Positions 26,233-34,910 of a stretch of DNA of 64,000 nucleotides are shown here, piece after piece (position 1 is the stretch's first letter; each line of letters starts with the position of its first letter). Below the pieces are notes generated by a model that was not told the DNA's origin, ran no database searches, and worked only from the letters and a program-made list of their open reading frames with translations. Source of the DNA: Qipengyuania_C sp046254955 (GTDB lineage: Bacteria; Pseudomonadota; Alphaproteobacteria; Sphingomonadales; Sphingomonadaceae); contig NZ_JBJXRG010000003.1 of assembly GCF_046254955.1 (NCBI RefSeq), positions 1 to 64,000 on the forward strand, in the 5' to 3' direction. A program made the position numbers and the translations under genes.

Positions 26233-27444
26233 CTAGAAATCCACTGGCCCGTCGAGCTCATTCACATGCCACGGCAGGCCATGCTGGTTGAGCATGTCCA
26301 TGAAAGGATCGGGGTCCATCTCTTCCATGTTGAAGACGCCCTCACCCTTCCAGATGCCCTGCACCATCAGCGCGCTGCCGATCATCGCAGGCACGCCGGT
26401 GGTGTAGCTGACCGCCTGGTTTCCGGTTTCCTCATAGGCCGCTTCATGGGAGCAAATGTTATTGATGTAGAACGTCTTTTCGCCTGAACCATCGAGCGCT
26501 TCGCCGGTTGCGATGCAACCGATATTGGTATTGCCCTTGGTCGTCTCACCCAGCGTTTCGGGCTTGGGCAGCACGGCGGCGAGGAACTGCAGCGGGATGA
26601 TTTCCTTTCCCTTGTACTTGATCGGCTCGATCGAGGTCATGCCGACATTCTGGAGCACGGTGAGGTGCTTGATGTACTCATCGCCGAAGGTCATCCAGAA
26701 GCGGGCCCGCTCCATTTCCGGGTTGAACCTGGCGAGGCTTTCGAGCTCCTCGTGGTACATCATGTAGGCGTTCTTCTCCCCCACGCCTTCGAAGTCGAAG
26801 GTGATCTTCTTGCCCATCGCCGGGGTCTCGACGAACTCGCCGTTTTCCCAGTGCCGCGCGGGCGCGGTCACTTCGCGGATGTTGATTTCCGGGTTGAAAT
26901 TCGTCGCGAAGGCCTGACCATGGTCGCCGCCATTGCAATCGAGGATGTCGAGCGTGCGGATGGTCTTGAGCTTATGCTTCTTGAGCCACATGGTGAAGAC
27001 GCTGGTGACGCCCGGATCGAAGCCCGAACCGAGTAGCGCCATCAGCCCTGCGTCCTTGAAGCGGTCGTAATAGGCCCACTGCCACTTGTATTCGAACTTG
27101 GCCTCGTCCTTGGGCTCGTAGTTGGCCGTGTCGAGATAATCGACGCCCGCCTCCAGGCAGGCATCCATGATCGGCAGGTCCTGGTAGGGCAGCGCAAGGT
27201 TGACGACCAGGCTCGGCTGCACCTTGCGGATCAGATTGACCATGGCTGGGACCTCCTCGGCATCGATCTCGTATGTGGCTACATCCCGCCCGGTGCGCTC
27301 CTTCACGCTTGCAGCGATGGCATCGCATTTGGACTTGGTGCGGCTGGCGAGATGGATATCAGGGAAGATATCGGCATTCATCGCCATCTTATGGACGCAG
27401 ACCGAGCTGACACCGCCGGCACCGATCACCAGAACTGTCGACAT
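26233..27444 (-). CDS. Carboxynorspermidine/carboxyspermidine dehydrogenase (saccharopine dehydrogenase family)
   Basis: Reductase that joins aspartate semialdehyde to putrescine or diaminopropane, giving carboxyspermidine or carboxynorspermidine. The 403-residue protein begins with a Rossmann motif VLVIGAGGVSSVCVHKMA, followed by PSLVVNLALPYQDLPIMD and ALLGSGFDPGVTSVF. LDILDCNGGDHGQAFATNF and the closing ELDGPVDF are typical of the family. It is the first gene of the leftward operon, preceded by a 61-base divergent promoter region shared with the dehydratase gene. Together with nspC and the ODC-like gene it would complete a spermidine pathway without S-adenosylmethionine decarboxylase. Confidence 0.93.
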   Translation of the reverse strand: MSTVLVIGAGGVSSVCVHKMAMNADIFPDIHLASRTKSKCDAIAASVKERTGRDVATYEIDAEEVPAMVNLIRKVQPSLVVNLALPYQDLPIMDACLEAGVDYLDTANYEPKDEAKFEYKWQWAYYDRFKDAGLMALLGSGFDPGVTSVFTMWLKKHKLKTIRTLDILDCNGGDHGQAFATNFNPEINIREVTAPARHWENGEFVETPAMGKKITFDFEGVGEKNAYMMYHEELESLARFNPEMERARFWMTFGDEYIKHLTVLQNVGMTSIEPIKYKGKEIIPLQFLAAVLPKPETLGETTKGNTNIGCIATGEALDGSGEKTFYINNICSHEAAYEETGNQAVSYTTGVPAMIGSALMVQGIWKGEGVFNMEEMDPDPFMDMLNQHGLPWHVNELDGPVDF

Positions 27445-27505
27445 AAAAAGTATCTCCGGAAACGAATCTTGCGCGCGCTTTAGATGAATGCGCTAAGACC
27501 GCAAA

Positions 27506-28471
27506 ATGATCCGTGACGTTGAAAGAAATCCCACGCGCGAAGGCGTGCTCGAAGCAGCTGCGAAGATCGTGGCTATTCTGCCTCCTACACCGCTGCTGCC
27601 GGTCGAGATTGATGGTGTTCGCTTGCACGTCAAGGCAGAGAACCTGCAGCCGATCGGCGCGTTCAAGATCCGCGGCGCGTGGCACCGCCTTTCAGCGCTG
27701 AGCGACGAAGAGAAGGCTGCGGGGGTCGTGGCGGTTTCCAGCGGCAACCACGCGCAAGGCGTCGCCTGGGCGGCGAAAAGGCTTGGAACCAAGGCGACAA
27801 TTGTCATGCCGCGCGACGCGCCGCAGGTGAAGCTCGAAGGAACGCGCGCGCTAGGAGCCGAGATCGTGCTCTACGACCGGCAAGGCGAGGAAAGCCGCGA
27901 CGATGTGGCCGAGAAGCTCATTTCCGAGCACGGCGGAATACTAGTCCACGCCTTTGGCGATCCCTGGGTGATCGAGGGGCAAGGCAGCGCAGGCATCGAG
28001 ATCGCCGAGCAATTGGGACACGAACCGTCTCGTATCATCGCTTGCTGCGGCGGCGGCGGTTTGTCCGCAGGCCTCTCGCTCGCCTGCCCCGATGCGGCGA
28101 TCGTTCCGGTCGAGCCTGCCGGGTGGGACGTGGTGGGCGAAGCCATGCGCCGCGGCGAAGTGGTCAGGGTGCAGGACAATCCGCCCTCAACCATCTGCGA
28201 TGCGCTGATCCCGACAGCAACGATGCCGATCAATCTCGAAGTGCTCACAGCCCGTGCTGATCCCGGCGTCACTGTGACCGACGATGAAGTACGCGATGCG
28301 CAGCGTTTCGCTTTCTTGAGGCTACAACTGGTGGTGGAACCAGGCGGTGCGGCCGCGCTTGCCGCTGCGCTCGCGGGTAAGGTCGCGCTGGACAATGATA
28401 CCGTCATTATGATCACGGGCGGCAATGTCGACCCGCAACGCTTTGCCGAGACGATATCCACTGCAGGTTAG
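27506..28471 (+). CDS. Threonine/serine dehydratase (PLP fold II)
   Basis: PLP enzyme of fold type II that deaminates threonine or serine; a racemase activity is also known for close relatives. The 321-residue protein has the PLP lysine in QPIGAFKIRGAW, the SSGNHAQGVAWAAK asparagine loop, and the phosphate-binding tetraglycine CCGGGGLSAG. No regulatory ACT domain follows, so it is a catabolic-type or single-domain enzyme rather than allosteric IlvA. It starts at ATG 27506, divergent from the polyamine operon. Confidence 0.9.
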   Translation: MIRDVERNPTREGVLEAAAKIVAILPPTPLLPVEIDGVRLHVKAENLQPIGAFKIRGAWHRLSALSDEEKAAGVVAVSSGNHAQGVAWAAKRLGTKATIVMPRDAPQVKLEGTRALGAEIVLYDRQGEESRDDVAEKLISEHGGILVHAFGDPWVIEGQGSAGIEIAEQLGHEPSRIIACCGGGGLSAGLSLACPDAAIVPVEPAGWDVVGEAMRRGEVVRVQDNPPSTICDALIPTATMPINLEVLTARADPGVTVTDDEVRDAQRFAFLRLQLVVEPGGAAALAAALAGKVALDNDTVIMITGGNVDPQRFAETISTAG

Positions 28472-28538
28472 GTTGCATTTGACAATCTGACTGCTCCGCC
28501 TCAGTCTCGCTACCGCAGACGAGAGGGGGAGAATCTCA

Positions 28539-28985
28539 ATGCAAGCGCAAATGCTCGCACCCGCAGCGGTGCTGATCGCCTGGTCGCTGGTGATACTGTT
28601 CCTGATTCCGATCACGCGGTTTCCGGCGCTGGCCAAACTTGGCATCAACGTCAGCAATGCGCCGCGCGGCGCGAGAGGAAGCGATTCCGAAGACCAGCTG
28701 CCGCCATCGGTTAACTGGAAATCGCACAACTTCACGCACCTAATGGAACAGCCGACAATCTTCTATCCGGCGGTGATCATCATCGCGATGATGGGCGCGG
28801 CGGCGGGTGATGTCACGGCAGCCTGGATCTATGTCGGGCTGAGGATCATCCATTCGATCTGGCAGGCCTTCGTCAACATCGTGTCGATCCGCTTTGTGTT
28901 GTTCCTCGCGATGACGACCGCGCTGCTTTACCTTGCCTATCGCGCTGTGGCGCTAACTGTATTCAACGATCCGGGAGTTGTCTGA
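28539..28985 (+). CDS. MAPEG family membrane protein (first of pair)
   Basis: Membrane protein of 148 residues with four predicted membrane segments, at about residues 6-26, 75-92, 95-112 and 118-140. The loop NWKSHNFTHLMEQPTIFYP is the MAPEG signature region, and YVGLRIIHSIWQAFVNI carries the conserved R-x-x-H-x-x-x-Q pattern. MAPEG proteins include glutathione-dependent peroxidases and eicosanoid enzymes; bacterial members are mostly uncharacterised. A GAGGGGGAG ribosome site precedes the ATG. Its TGA overlaps the ATG of a paralog by one base, so the two are co-translated and may form a hetero-oligomer. Confidence 0.87.
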   Translation: MQAQMLAPAAVLIAWSLVILFLIPITRFPALAKLGINVSNAPRGARGSDSEDQLPPSVNWKSHNFTHLMEQPTIFYPAVIIIAMMGAAAGDVTAAWIYVGLRIIHSIWQAFVNIVSIRFVLFLAMTTALLYLAYRAVALTVFNDPGVV

Positions 28986-29416
28986 TGATCAACGTAGGAA
29001 CACTTGGGCCGGTCGTGGCCTTGGCGATCTGGACCATGGTCATGTGGTTGTGGATGTACGCCACCCGCATTCCGGCAATGACAGCCGCGAAGGTCGATGC
29101 GGATGAATTGGCGCGCAAGCCAACAGGCGCAGGGCTGGATGCGATGCTTCCACCTGAAGTGCAGTGGAAAGCGCATAATTACAACCATTTGCACGAAGCG
29201 CCGACGGTTTTTTATGCGGTAGCTATCGTCTTGGCGCTGGTCGGAGCCGGCGACGGCCTCGCGGCAACGCTGGCCTGGGCCTATGTCGTGCTGCGCGTGC
29301 TGCACAGCCTGGTGCAGGTGACTACCAACAAGATCATAGTGCGCTTTTCGCTCTTCGCGCTGTCGAGCCTCGTGCTGATCGCGCTGATTGTGCTGGCCGC
29401 GATGGCGGTATTTTAG
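28985..29416 (+). CDS. MAPEG family membrane protein (second of pair)
   Basis: A 143-residue paralog of the preceding gene with the same four-segment plan. The signature is QWKAHNYNHLHEAPTVFY, followed by YVVLRVLHSLVQVTTNKI. Start and preceding stop share one base (TGATG). The two products align along their whole length but are clearly diverged, so the duplication is old. The gene converges with trxB, with a hairpin lying between the stops. Confidence 0.87.
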   Translation: MINVGTLGPVVALAIWTMVMWLWMYATRIPAMTAAKVDADELARKPTGAGLDAMLPPEVQWKAHNYNHLHEAPTVFYAVAIVLALVGAGDGLAATLAWAYVVLRVLHSLVQVTTNKIIVRFSLFALSSLVLIALIVLAAMAVF

Positions 29417-29426
29417 ATTGCGATAA

Positions 29427-29448
29427 GGCGGCGGTTTACTCCGCCGCT
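29427..29448. terminator. Hairpin between MAPEG and trxB stops
   Basis: GCGGCGG (29428-29434) pairs with CCGCCGC (29441-29447) around a TTTACT loop. It covers the trxB stop codon and lies 11 bases after the MAPEG stop. The T content after the stem is modest on both strands, so a bidirectional terminator is plausible but not certain. Confidence 0.4.
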
Positions 29449-30416
29449 TCTTCGACTGCGGGCATTACGGCCGCGAAATCGAGTGTGGCGAGGAATTTCT
29501 CCGCATCAAGCGCAGCCATGCAGCCGGTACCCGCTGCGGTAACAGCCTGCCGATAGGTATGGTCCATCACATCGCCGCAGGCGAACACGCCGGGGATCGA
29601 GGTCTTGGGCGTGCCGGGTTCGACTTCAAGGTAACCGCCGCCATCCATCGGCAGCTTGCCTTTGAAAAGTTCGGTAGCAGGTGCATGGCCGATCGCCACG
29701 AATGCGCCATCGACTTCCAGTTCCGACTTCTCTCCGGTCTGCGTGTCCTTGAGCACCAGCTTGGACAGCGTTCCGTCTTCGCCTGCCACAAAACGCTCAA
29801 CCGTCTTGTTCCACATCGGCGTGATCTTGTCCGACTTGAACAAGCGCTCCTGCAGGATTTTCTCGCTGCGCAGCTCGTCACGGCGATGGATCAGTGTCAC
29901 ATCGTCTGAATGATTGGTGAGGTAGAGCGCTTCCTCGACTGCGGTGTTGCCGCCGCCGATCACCGCCACTTTTTTGCCGCGGAAAAAGAACCCGTCACAC
30001 GTCGCGCAGGCGGATACACCCTTCCCGCCCAACTCCTGTTCGCCAGGTACGCCGAGCCACTTGGCCTGCGCACCGGTGGCAATAATCAGCGTGTCGGCGA
30101 TATATTCGTCACCGCCATCGCCGACCGCGCGGAAGGGCGAGCCGCCCGCAATATCGATATCGACGATCGTGTCCCACATCATCCGCGTGCCGACGTGTTC
30201 GGCCTGCTTTTGCATCTGCTCCATGAGCCAAGGACCCTGGATCACATCGGCAAAGCCGGGATAATTTTCGACCTCGGTAGTAATCGTGAGTTGGCCGCCA
30301 GGCTGGATGCCCTGAACCACGATCGGTTCCATCATCGCGCGCGCGCCGTAAATCGCGGCGGAAAGCCCGGCTGGGCCGGAGCCGATGATGAGCATCTTGG
30401 TGCGGTGAGTAGCCAT
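29436..30416 (-). CDS. trxB: Thioredoxin reductase
   Basis: Flavoprotein that reduces thioredoxin with NADPH. The 326-residue protein has the FAD-binding GSGPAGLSAAIYGARA near the N-terminus, the redox-active CATCDGFFFRGKK disulfide, the NADPH-binding GGGNTAVEEALYL, and the closing FAD motif GVFACGDVMDHTYRQAV. All match the low-molecular-weight bacterial enzyme. The ATG at 30416 lies 84 bases downstream of a phosphatase gene on the same strand. Thioredoxin itself is not encoded in the window. Confidence 0.95.
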   Translation of the reverse strand: MATHRTKMLIIGSGPAGLSAAIYGARAMMEPIVVQGIQPGGQLTITTEVENYPGFADVIQGPWLMEQMQKQAEHVGTRMMWDTIVDIDIAGGSPFRAVGDGGDEYIADTLIIATGAQAKWLGVPGEQELGGKGVSACATCDGFFFRGKKVAVIGGGNTAVEEALYLTNHSDDVTLIHRRDELRSEKILQERLFKSDKITPMWNKTVERFVAGEDGTLSKLVLKDTQTGEKSELEVDGAFVAIGHAPATELFKGKLPMDGGGYLEVEPGTPKTSIPGVFACGDVMDHTYRQAVTAAGTGCMAALDAEKFLATLDFAAVMPAVEEAAE

Positions 30417-30500
30417 GATCGTCAGTCTCGTGTGTATTGTTGGTTCGAGGACGATATGGGCATGCTCTGCCGCGTAATCATCCTAGTTTCGCTTGTTTCC

Positions 30501-31280
30501 CTACACGACAAACTTGTCGTTTAGGCGCGCACGCAATGCGTCATCCACACCTAGTTTTGTCTCGATGTAACCGTCGAGCGATCCTTGATCCGCTTCCGCG
30601 GTCTCAATCCAGTGATGGATGTAATCCTCATGCACGCCGAGCAGGGCCTGCAATGCATCGTCATCGAGAGGCCGGCCGAGCCGTTCCTCGATTCCCGGCG
30701 CGGACTGCGATTTCAGCACGTCGAATGTCGGCGCTGCATTGGTGAGGACGAATTCGGAGACCTGATCCTCGCGCGATACGCCCAGCACATGGAGCAACAG
30801 CGTAGCGGCTACTCCGGTACGATCCTTGCCAGCAAAGCAATGAACGAGGCTCGCCCCGTCGCGCTCGTCGAGAATCTGGAAGTATCGGGTGAACATTTCG
30901 ATCATCGCCGGATTGCGGGGCATCCGCGTGTAGAGCTGCATCATACGGTTACGCGCAAATTCGACCGTGGTCGTATGTTCGTCGATATCCATATGCGGCG
31001 GCGAGCTGGCAGTTTCACCTTCATAGAAGATGACCTCGCCGCGCCATCCCTCGATCCGGCGGCACGGATGGGCTTCGCGCTCGCTCAGTCCGCGCAGGTC
31101 GATCACGGTACGGATGCCTGCGTCCGAAAAATGCTGCAGGTCGTCATCGGTTGCCCCGACGTGATGCCCGGAGCGAAACAACATCCCGGTGCGCACATGG
31201 CCGCCGTTACCCGTTCGATAGCCGCCGTAATCGCGGAAATTGTGAATGCCGGTGGTCGGGAGGAAACGTTCGCGAATCAT
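30501..31280 (-). CDS. Tyrosine/serine protein phosphatase (Y_phosphatase3 family)
   Basis: Cysteine phosphatase of 259 residues. The P-loop is HCFAGKDRTGVAATL (nucleophile Cys and P-loop Arg), and the N-terminal GIHNFRDYGGYRTGNGG and ALFRSG-like LFRSGHHVGA regions are hallmarks of the IphP/MptpB-type family. TVIDLRGLSEREAH supplies the general-acid loop region. I chose ATG 31280 (MIRERFLPTTG), where family members start; an upstream ATG at 31316 adds 12 residues of low likelihood. Substrates may be phosphotyrosine proteins or phosphoinositides. It is divergent from the response-regulator gene. Confidence 0.87.
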   Translation of the reverse strand: MIRERFLPTTGIHNFRDYGGYRTGNGGHVRTGMLFRSGHHVGATDDDLQHFSDAGIRTVIDLRGLSEREAHPCRRIEGWRGEVIFYEGETASSPPHMDIDEHTTTVEFARNRMMQLYTRMPRNPAMIEMFTRYFQILDERDGASLVHCFAGKDRTGVAATLLLHVLGVSREDQVSEFVLTNAAPTFDVLKSQSAPGIEERLGRPLDDDALQALLGVHEDYIHHWIETAEADQGSLDGYIETKLGVDDALRARLNDKFVV

Positions 31281-31399
31281 CGTCGTGTGCCTGCCACCCC
31301 GCCTCATCGCGCACAAGGGATAGCGGCGAACACCTATGCGCCCGTTTGGCCGACAATGACCTTTCCTGCGTACCGATTAACCAGACCAAGGAGATCAAG

Positions 31400-31861
31400 A
31401 TGGCCAACATACTGATAGCAGATGACGATCCGATCATCTCGGAATTGGCGTGCGGCCTGCTGATCGCGGACGGCCATGCGTGCGGCTGGGTCAGCGATGG
31501 CGAGAAGGCGCTCGAAACGATCCGCTGGCGCCGCCCCGATCTCCTGCTGCTCGACCAGCACATGCCCGGCAAGAGCGGTTCTGACCTGCTGCGCGAACTG
31601 CGCGGCTCCCCCGATCATTATGACTTGCCGATAGTGATGTTCACGGGTGTGACCGGCCGCGAAGACGAATTGCAGGCACGTTACCATGGTGCGCAGGATT
31701 ACATCCGCAAACCATTCGACGCGGAGCGCCTGCTCTTCACTGTGAACGAAGTGTTGGGTGCCCGCGCCAATCGTCCGAAGCACATGCCCCTGCCAAGATA
31801 TTTCGAGCTGGCCACTGGCCTTTGCCTGCCCGAGCAGGAGAAAAGCCGCTCGCTGGCCTGA
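31400..31861 (+). CDS. Single-domain response regulator
   Basis: A 153-residue CheY-like receiver. The acidic pocket is at residues 8-10, the phosphoryl Asp52 is in LLLLDQHMPGKSG, Thr82 in VMFTGVTG, and Lys104 in YIRKPFDAERL. After the receiver about 35 extra residues (MPLPRYFELATGLCLPEQ) follow with no known output domain. The ATG at 31400 has AAGGAG 7 bases upstream. No histidine kinase is in the window, so it is an orphan and probably acts by protein-protein contact. Confidence 0.9.
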   Translation: MANILIADDDPIISELACGLLIADGHACGWVSDGEKALETIRWRRPDLLLLDQHMPGKSGSDLLRELRGSPDHYDLPIVMFTGVTGREDELQARYHGAQDYIRKPFDAERLLFTVNEVLGARANRPKHMPLPRYFELATGLCLPEQEKSRSLA

Positions 31862-31863
31862 TG

Positions 31864-32538
31864 TTACCAATCCGATACGAGTTCGGGCTGGGGGTTGTTC
31901 GGCACCAGGACCAGCGTGCGCCCCTCTACCCGCCAGGACTGCAGCCGCGATAGGACATTCATCCCGATCACATTGGTCTCGCCAAGGTTGGGCGCAATAA
32001 CGGCATCGAGCCCGCGCGCCGCGACATTGCCGAAGCGGAGCTCGTCCACCGAGCTGAGCTGCGCCGCAATTGTGCCATTGGCGGTGTTAAGCTGGATCGG
32101 AATGCCTCCGCGACGCGGCTGAAGCCCGGCCTCTTCGGCGAGGCCAGCATTCACCGCAGTCAACGTAGCCCCCGTATCGACCAGGAAATTCGCAGGCACG
32201 CCGTTCATCTCGGCGCGGAGCCAGAAATGCCCGTCCGGTGCCATTTCGACGCGCGTCTCGCTGCCTTCGACGACCTGCTCTGGCAGACCCAGCTCGGGCA
32301 CCGCCATTTCGAAGCGCGGATCAAATCGGGAGAGCTGCAGCACGACTGTGACGAGGATACCCACCAGGATAAGAGTGCTGGCGCCGCTCAACAGCTTGCC
32401 GAAAGGCGCGCGCCTTCGGATCAGGGCAGTGCCCAACCAACCAATCAGCAATGCGCCGAGAGCCAGCCACAGCAGGCTGCCGCGCGGAATTGCAGCAATT
32501 GCATCGGCAAGGCCATTCCAGATCGACGCGATATCCAT
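31864..32538 (-). CDS. Membrane-anchored retropepsin-like aspartic protease
   Basis: A 224-residue protein with two N-terminal membrane segments at about residues 22-42 and 52-68. A periplasmic single-lobe aspartic protease domain follows, with the active site FLVDTGATLTAV and the closing NVIGMNVLSRLQSW. It matches the clan AA, TIGR02281-type family. One D-T-G per chain means it must dimerise to be active, like viral retropepsins. The ATG at 32538 is used; a GTG one codon earlier is equivalent. It lies 45 bases downstream of egtD on the same strand. Its role in bacteria is not established. Confidence 0.85.
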   Translation of the reverse strand: MDIASIWNGLADAIAAIPRGSLLWLALGALLIGWLGTALIRRRAPFGKLLSGASTLILVGILVTVVLQLSRFDPRFEMAVPELGLPEQVVEGSETRVEMAPDGHFWLRAEMNGVPANFLVDTGATLTAVNAGLAEEAGLQPRRGGIPIQLNTANGTIAAQLSSVDELRFGNVAARGLDAVIAPNLGETNVIGMNVLSRLQSWRVEGRTLVLVPNNPQPELVSDW

Positions 32539-32583
32539 CACCGCCCCACTAACAGCGCGAGCGGAACCGGGCGATGAACGGCG

Positions 32584-33582
32584 TTATGGCGCATTTCGCG
32601 GATTTTCGGCGCGCGCGAGGATCAGCGAGAAATTCTCGCCACTGTCGGTCCAGCACTCGACGGGTGTCCAGCCGCCGGCAAGCAGCAGTATATTGGCGCT
32701 GCGCCGCGTGAACTTGTGGCTGTTCTCGGTGTGGATGGTCTCGCCTTGCTGCATCTCGAAGCTTTCGCCCGAAACCTCGAACGCGATATCTTCGCTTGCC
32801 ATAAGATGCATTTCGATCCGCGAATGCAGGTCATCCCAGCGCGCTTCATGGCGCAGCTTGTCGACCGGGATAGTACCGCCCAGTTCGCGATTGATGCGCT
32901 CAACGAGGTTGAGATTGAACTGCGCCGTGACACCTTCCGCATCGTCATAAGCGGCCTCAAGCGTGCTCTCGTCCTTGACCAGGTCCATGCCGATCAGCAG
33001 CAGCGCACCGCCGTGGGTATGGTGGCCCAGCGTCGCGCGCATGGAGCGCAGCAGGTCGACTGCGGTGCGCGCGATCATGTTGCCGATGGTCGAGCCAGGG
33101 AAAAAGCCCAACTTGGGATGCTCCTCAACTTCGTCCGGCAGCGTAACTTCCCGCATGAAATCGGCTTCGACCGGATAGACCGGAAGCCCGGGAAATTTCC
33201 CCGACAACTCGGCTGCCGACTGGCGCAGAAAATCGCCCGAGATATCGAGCGGAACATAGGCGGCGGGGTCGATCGCATTGAGCAGCAAGGGTGTCTTCAC
33301 CGAACTGCCCGAGCCAAATTCGACCACCGCCCGGCCCCGCCCGATCAATTCGGCAAAGCGGTCGCCCAATGCTTCGAGTATCTCCGTCTCGGAGCGGGTC
33401 GGATAATATTCCTCCAGCTGCGTGATCTGTTCGAACAGCTGCGAACCCCGCTCGTCGTAGAACCAACGCGCCGGAATCGCCTTCTGATCCTGCCGCAAGC
33501 CTTCCAGTACATCGCGCCGAAAAGCACGGTCCACGCCATCATCGTCGAGATCGACGAGCGCGAGCCCCTTGTGATTAGTCAT
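32584..33582 (-). CDS. egtD: L-histidine N-alpha-methyltransferase (ergothioneine pathway)
   Basis: SAM-dependent enzyme that trimethylates histidine to hercynine, the first step of ergothioneine synthesis. The 332-residue protein has ARWFYDERGSQLFEQITQLE, the SAM motif VVEFGSGSSVKTPLLL, and FFPGSTIGNM, all characteristic of EgtD. The ATG overlaps the egtB stop by one base (TGATG), so the pair is translationally coupled. I chose ATG 33582; an open frame continues upstream inside egtB antisense-free sequence but lies in another reading frame of that gene. Length matches the family (about 320). Confidence 0.92.
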   Translation of the reverse strand: MTNHKGLALVDLDDDGVDRAFRRDVLEGLRQDQKAIPARWFYDERGSQLFEQITQLEEYYPTRSETEILEALGDRFAELIGRGRAVVEFGSGSSVKTPLLLNAIDPAAYVPLDISGDFLRQSAAELSGKFPGLPVYPVEADFMREVTLPDEVEEHPKLGFFPGSTIGNMIARTAVDLLRSMRATLGHHTHGGALLLIGMDLVKDESTLEAAYDDAEGVTAQFNLNLVERINRELGGTIPVDKLRHEARWDDLHSRIEMHLMASEDIAFEVSGESFEMQQGETIHTENSHKFTRRSANILLLAGGWTPVECWTDSGENFSLILARAENPRNAP

Positions 33583-34820
33583 CAGAAATCCTTTGCGAGG
33601 CGAAGTCCGGTGAACTGCCAGCGCTGCTGCGGGTAGAAGAAATTGCGATAGGAGCTGCGCGAATGGCCGCGCACGGTGGCGCAGCTCGCGCCCTTGAGCA
33701 CGAATTGTCCGCTCATGAACTTGCCGTTGTATTCGCCGACTGCGCCTTCGGCCGTCTGGAAGCGTGGGTACGGCAAATAGGCCGAGCGTGTGAATTGCCA
33801 GCAATCACCGAACAGCTCTGTGCCGCCGCGCGGCAATATCGCCCCGGCTTGAACGAGCTGGTTGCCGCCGCCCGCATCATGCGACTGGGCGGCAGTTTCC
33901 CATTCGAATTCGGTCGGCAGCCGTGCTCCGGCCCATGTCGCGTAGGCATCGGCTTCGTAGTAGGAGATATGCGTGACGGGCGCATCCGGATCGCGCCTTT
34001 GCCAGCCGGAATGGGTGAAATGGTCCTCATCGCGCCAGTAAAGCGGCGCGCTGATCGCATTCTCGCGCACCCAAGCCCAGCCATCCGACAGCCACAGCCG
34101 CGCATCGGCATAACCCCTGTCGGCGATAAACGCGTCCCATTCGCGATTCGTGACCAGACGGTCAGCCAGCGCAAAGGGTTCGAGCAGCATGCGGTGGCGT
34201 GGGCCTTCGTTGTCGAACGCAAACCCGGTTCCCTCATGCCCGATCATGGCGATTCCACCCGGGTGTTCGCACCATGCGATCTCGCCTGCACCGGCTGAGG
34301 GCTTAGCTTGGCAATCCCACATCGCCGGACCCAACGGATTCTGGAAAATCGCGTGCTTGATATCGGTGAGCAGCAATTCCTGGTGCTGCTGCTCGTGGGC
34401 AATGCCCAGTGCAACCAAGGGCGCGAGGTCCTCGCGTTCAAGCAAACTGCCCATCGCACCGGTGATATGCTCCCGCCAGGCGATAATCTCCGCCAACGAA
34501 GGTCTCGAAAGCATCCCGCGCGCCGCACGGGCATGACGGTCACCTTCCGCTTCGTAGTAAGAGTTGAACAGGTAGGGATATGCCTCATCGTAGAGCGCAT
34601 AGCTATCTGCATGATCGCGCAGCAGGAAGGTCTCCCAGAACCATGTCGTATGCGCGAGATGCCATTTGGCGGGCGACGCGTCTTCCATCGACTGGATGGT
34701 CGCATCGGAATCGGAAAGCGGTTCGACTAGCGCTTCGCTAAGCGCGCGCGTACGAGCGAATTGCTCGGCCAGATCGCCTGATGCTGGGTAGTTTTCAGCC
34801 ATGGGGCTGGACTGCGCCAC
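33582..34820 (-). CDS. egtB: Ergothioneine biosynthesis sulfoxide synthase EgtB
   Basis: Non-heme iron enzyme that couples hercynine with a thiol (cysteine or gamma-glutamylcysteine) and O2. The 412-residue protein has a DinB-like N-terminal domain carrying the iron ligands in KWHLAHTTWFWE and AHEQQHQELLLTDIK. A C-terminal formylglycine-enzyme-like domain follows (VTNREWDAFI, ARLPTEFEWETAA, SSYRNFFYP). The GTG at 34820 is chosen because GAGGAGG lies 5 bases upstream; a TTG at 34847 would be longer. No egtA, egtC or egtE neighbour is seen, so thiol donor choice and the final C-S lyase remain open. Confidence 0.92.
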   Translation of the reverse strand: MAQSSPMAENYPASGDLAEQFARTRALSEALVEPLSDSDATIQSMEDASPAKWHLAHTTWFWETFLLRDHADSYALYDEAYPYLFNSYYEAEGDRHARAARGMLSRPSLAEIIAWREHITGAMGSLLEREDLAPLVALGIAHEQQHQELLLTDIKHAIFQNPLGPAMWDCQAKPSAGAGEIAWCEHPGGIAMIGHEGTGFAFDNEGPRHRMLLEPFALADRLVTNREWDAFIADRGYADARLWLSDGWAWVRENAISAPLYWRDEDHFTHSGWQRRDPDAPVTHISYYEADAYATWAGARLPTEFEWETAAQSHDAGGGNQLVQAGAILPRGGTELFGDCWQFTRSAYLPYPRFQTAEGAVGEYNGKFMSGQFVLKGASCATVRGHSRSSYRNFFYPQQRWQFTGLRLAKDF

Positions 34821-34910
34821 AGGAACCTCCTCGCCCGCGTTACGCAAACATAGGGAACTCGCCAGCCAATGAAACCCTTGCCAATCAAATAGTTTGCGAC
34901 AGCGAGTCGC

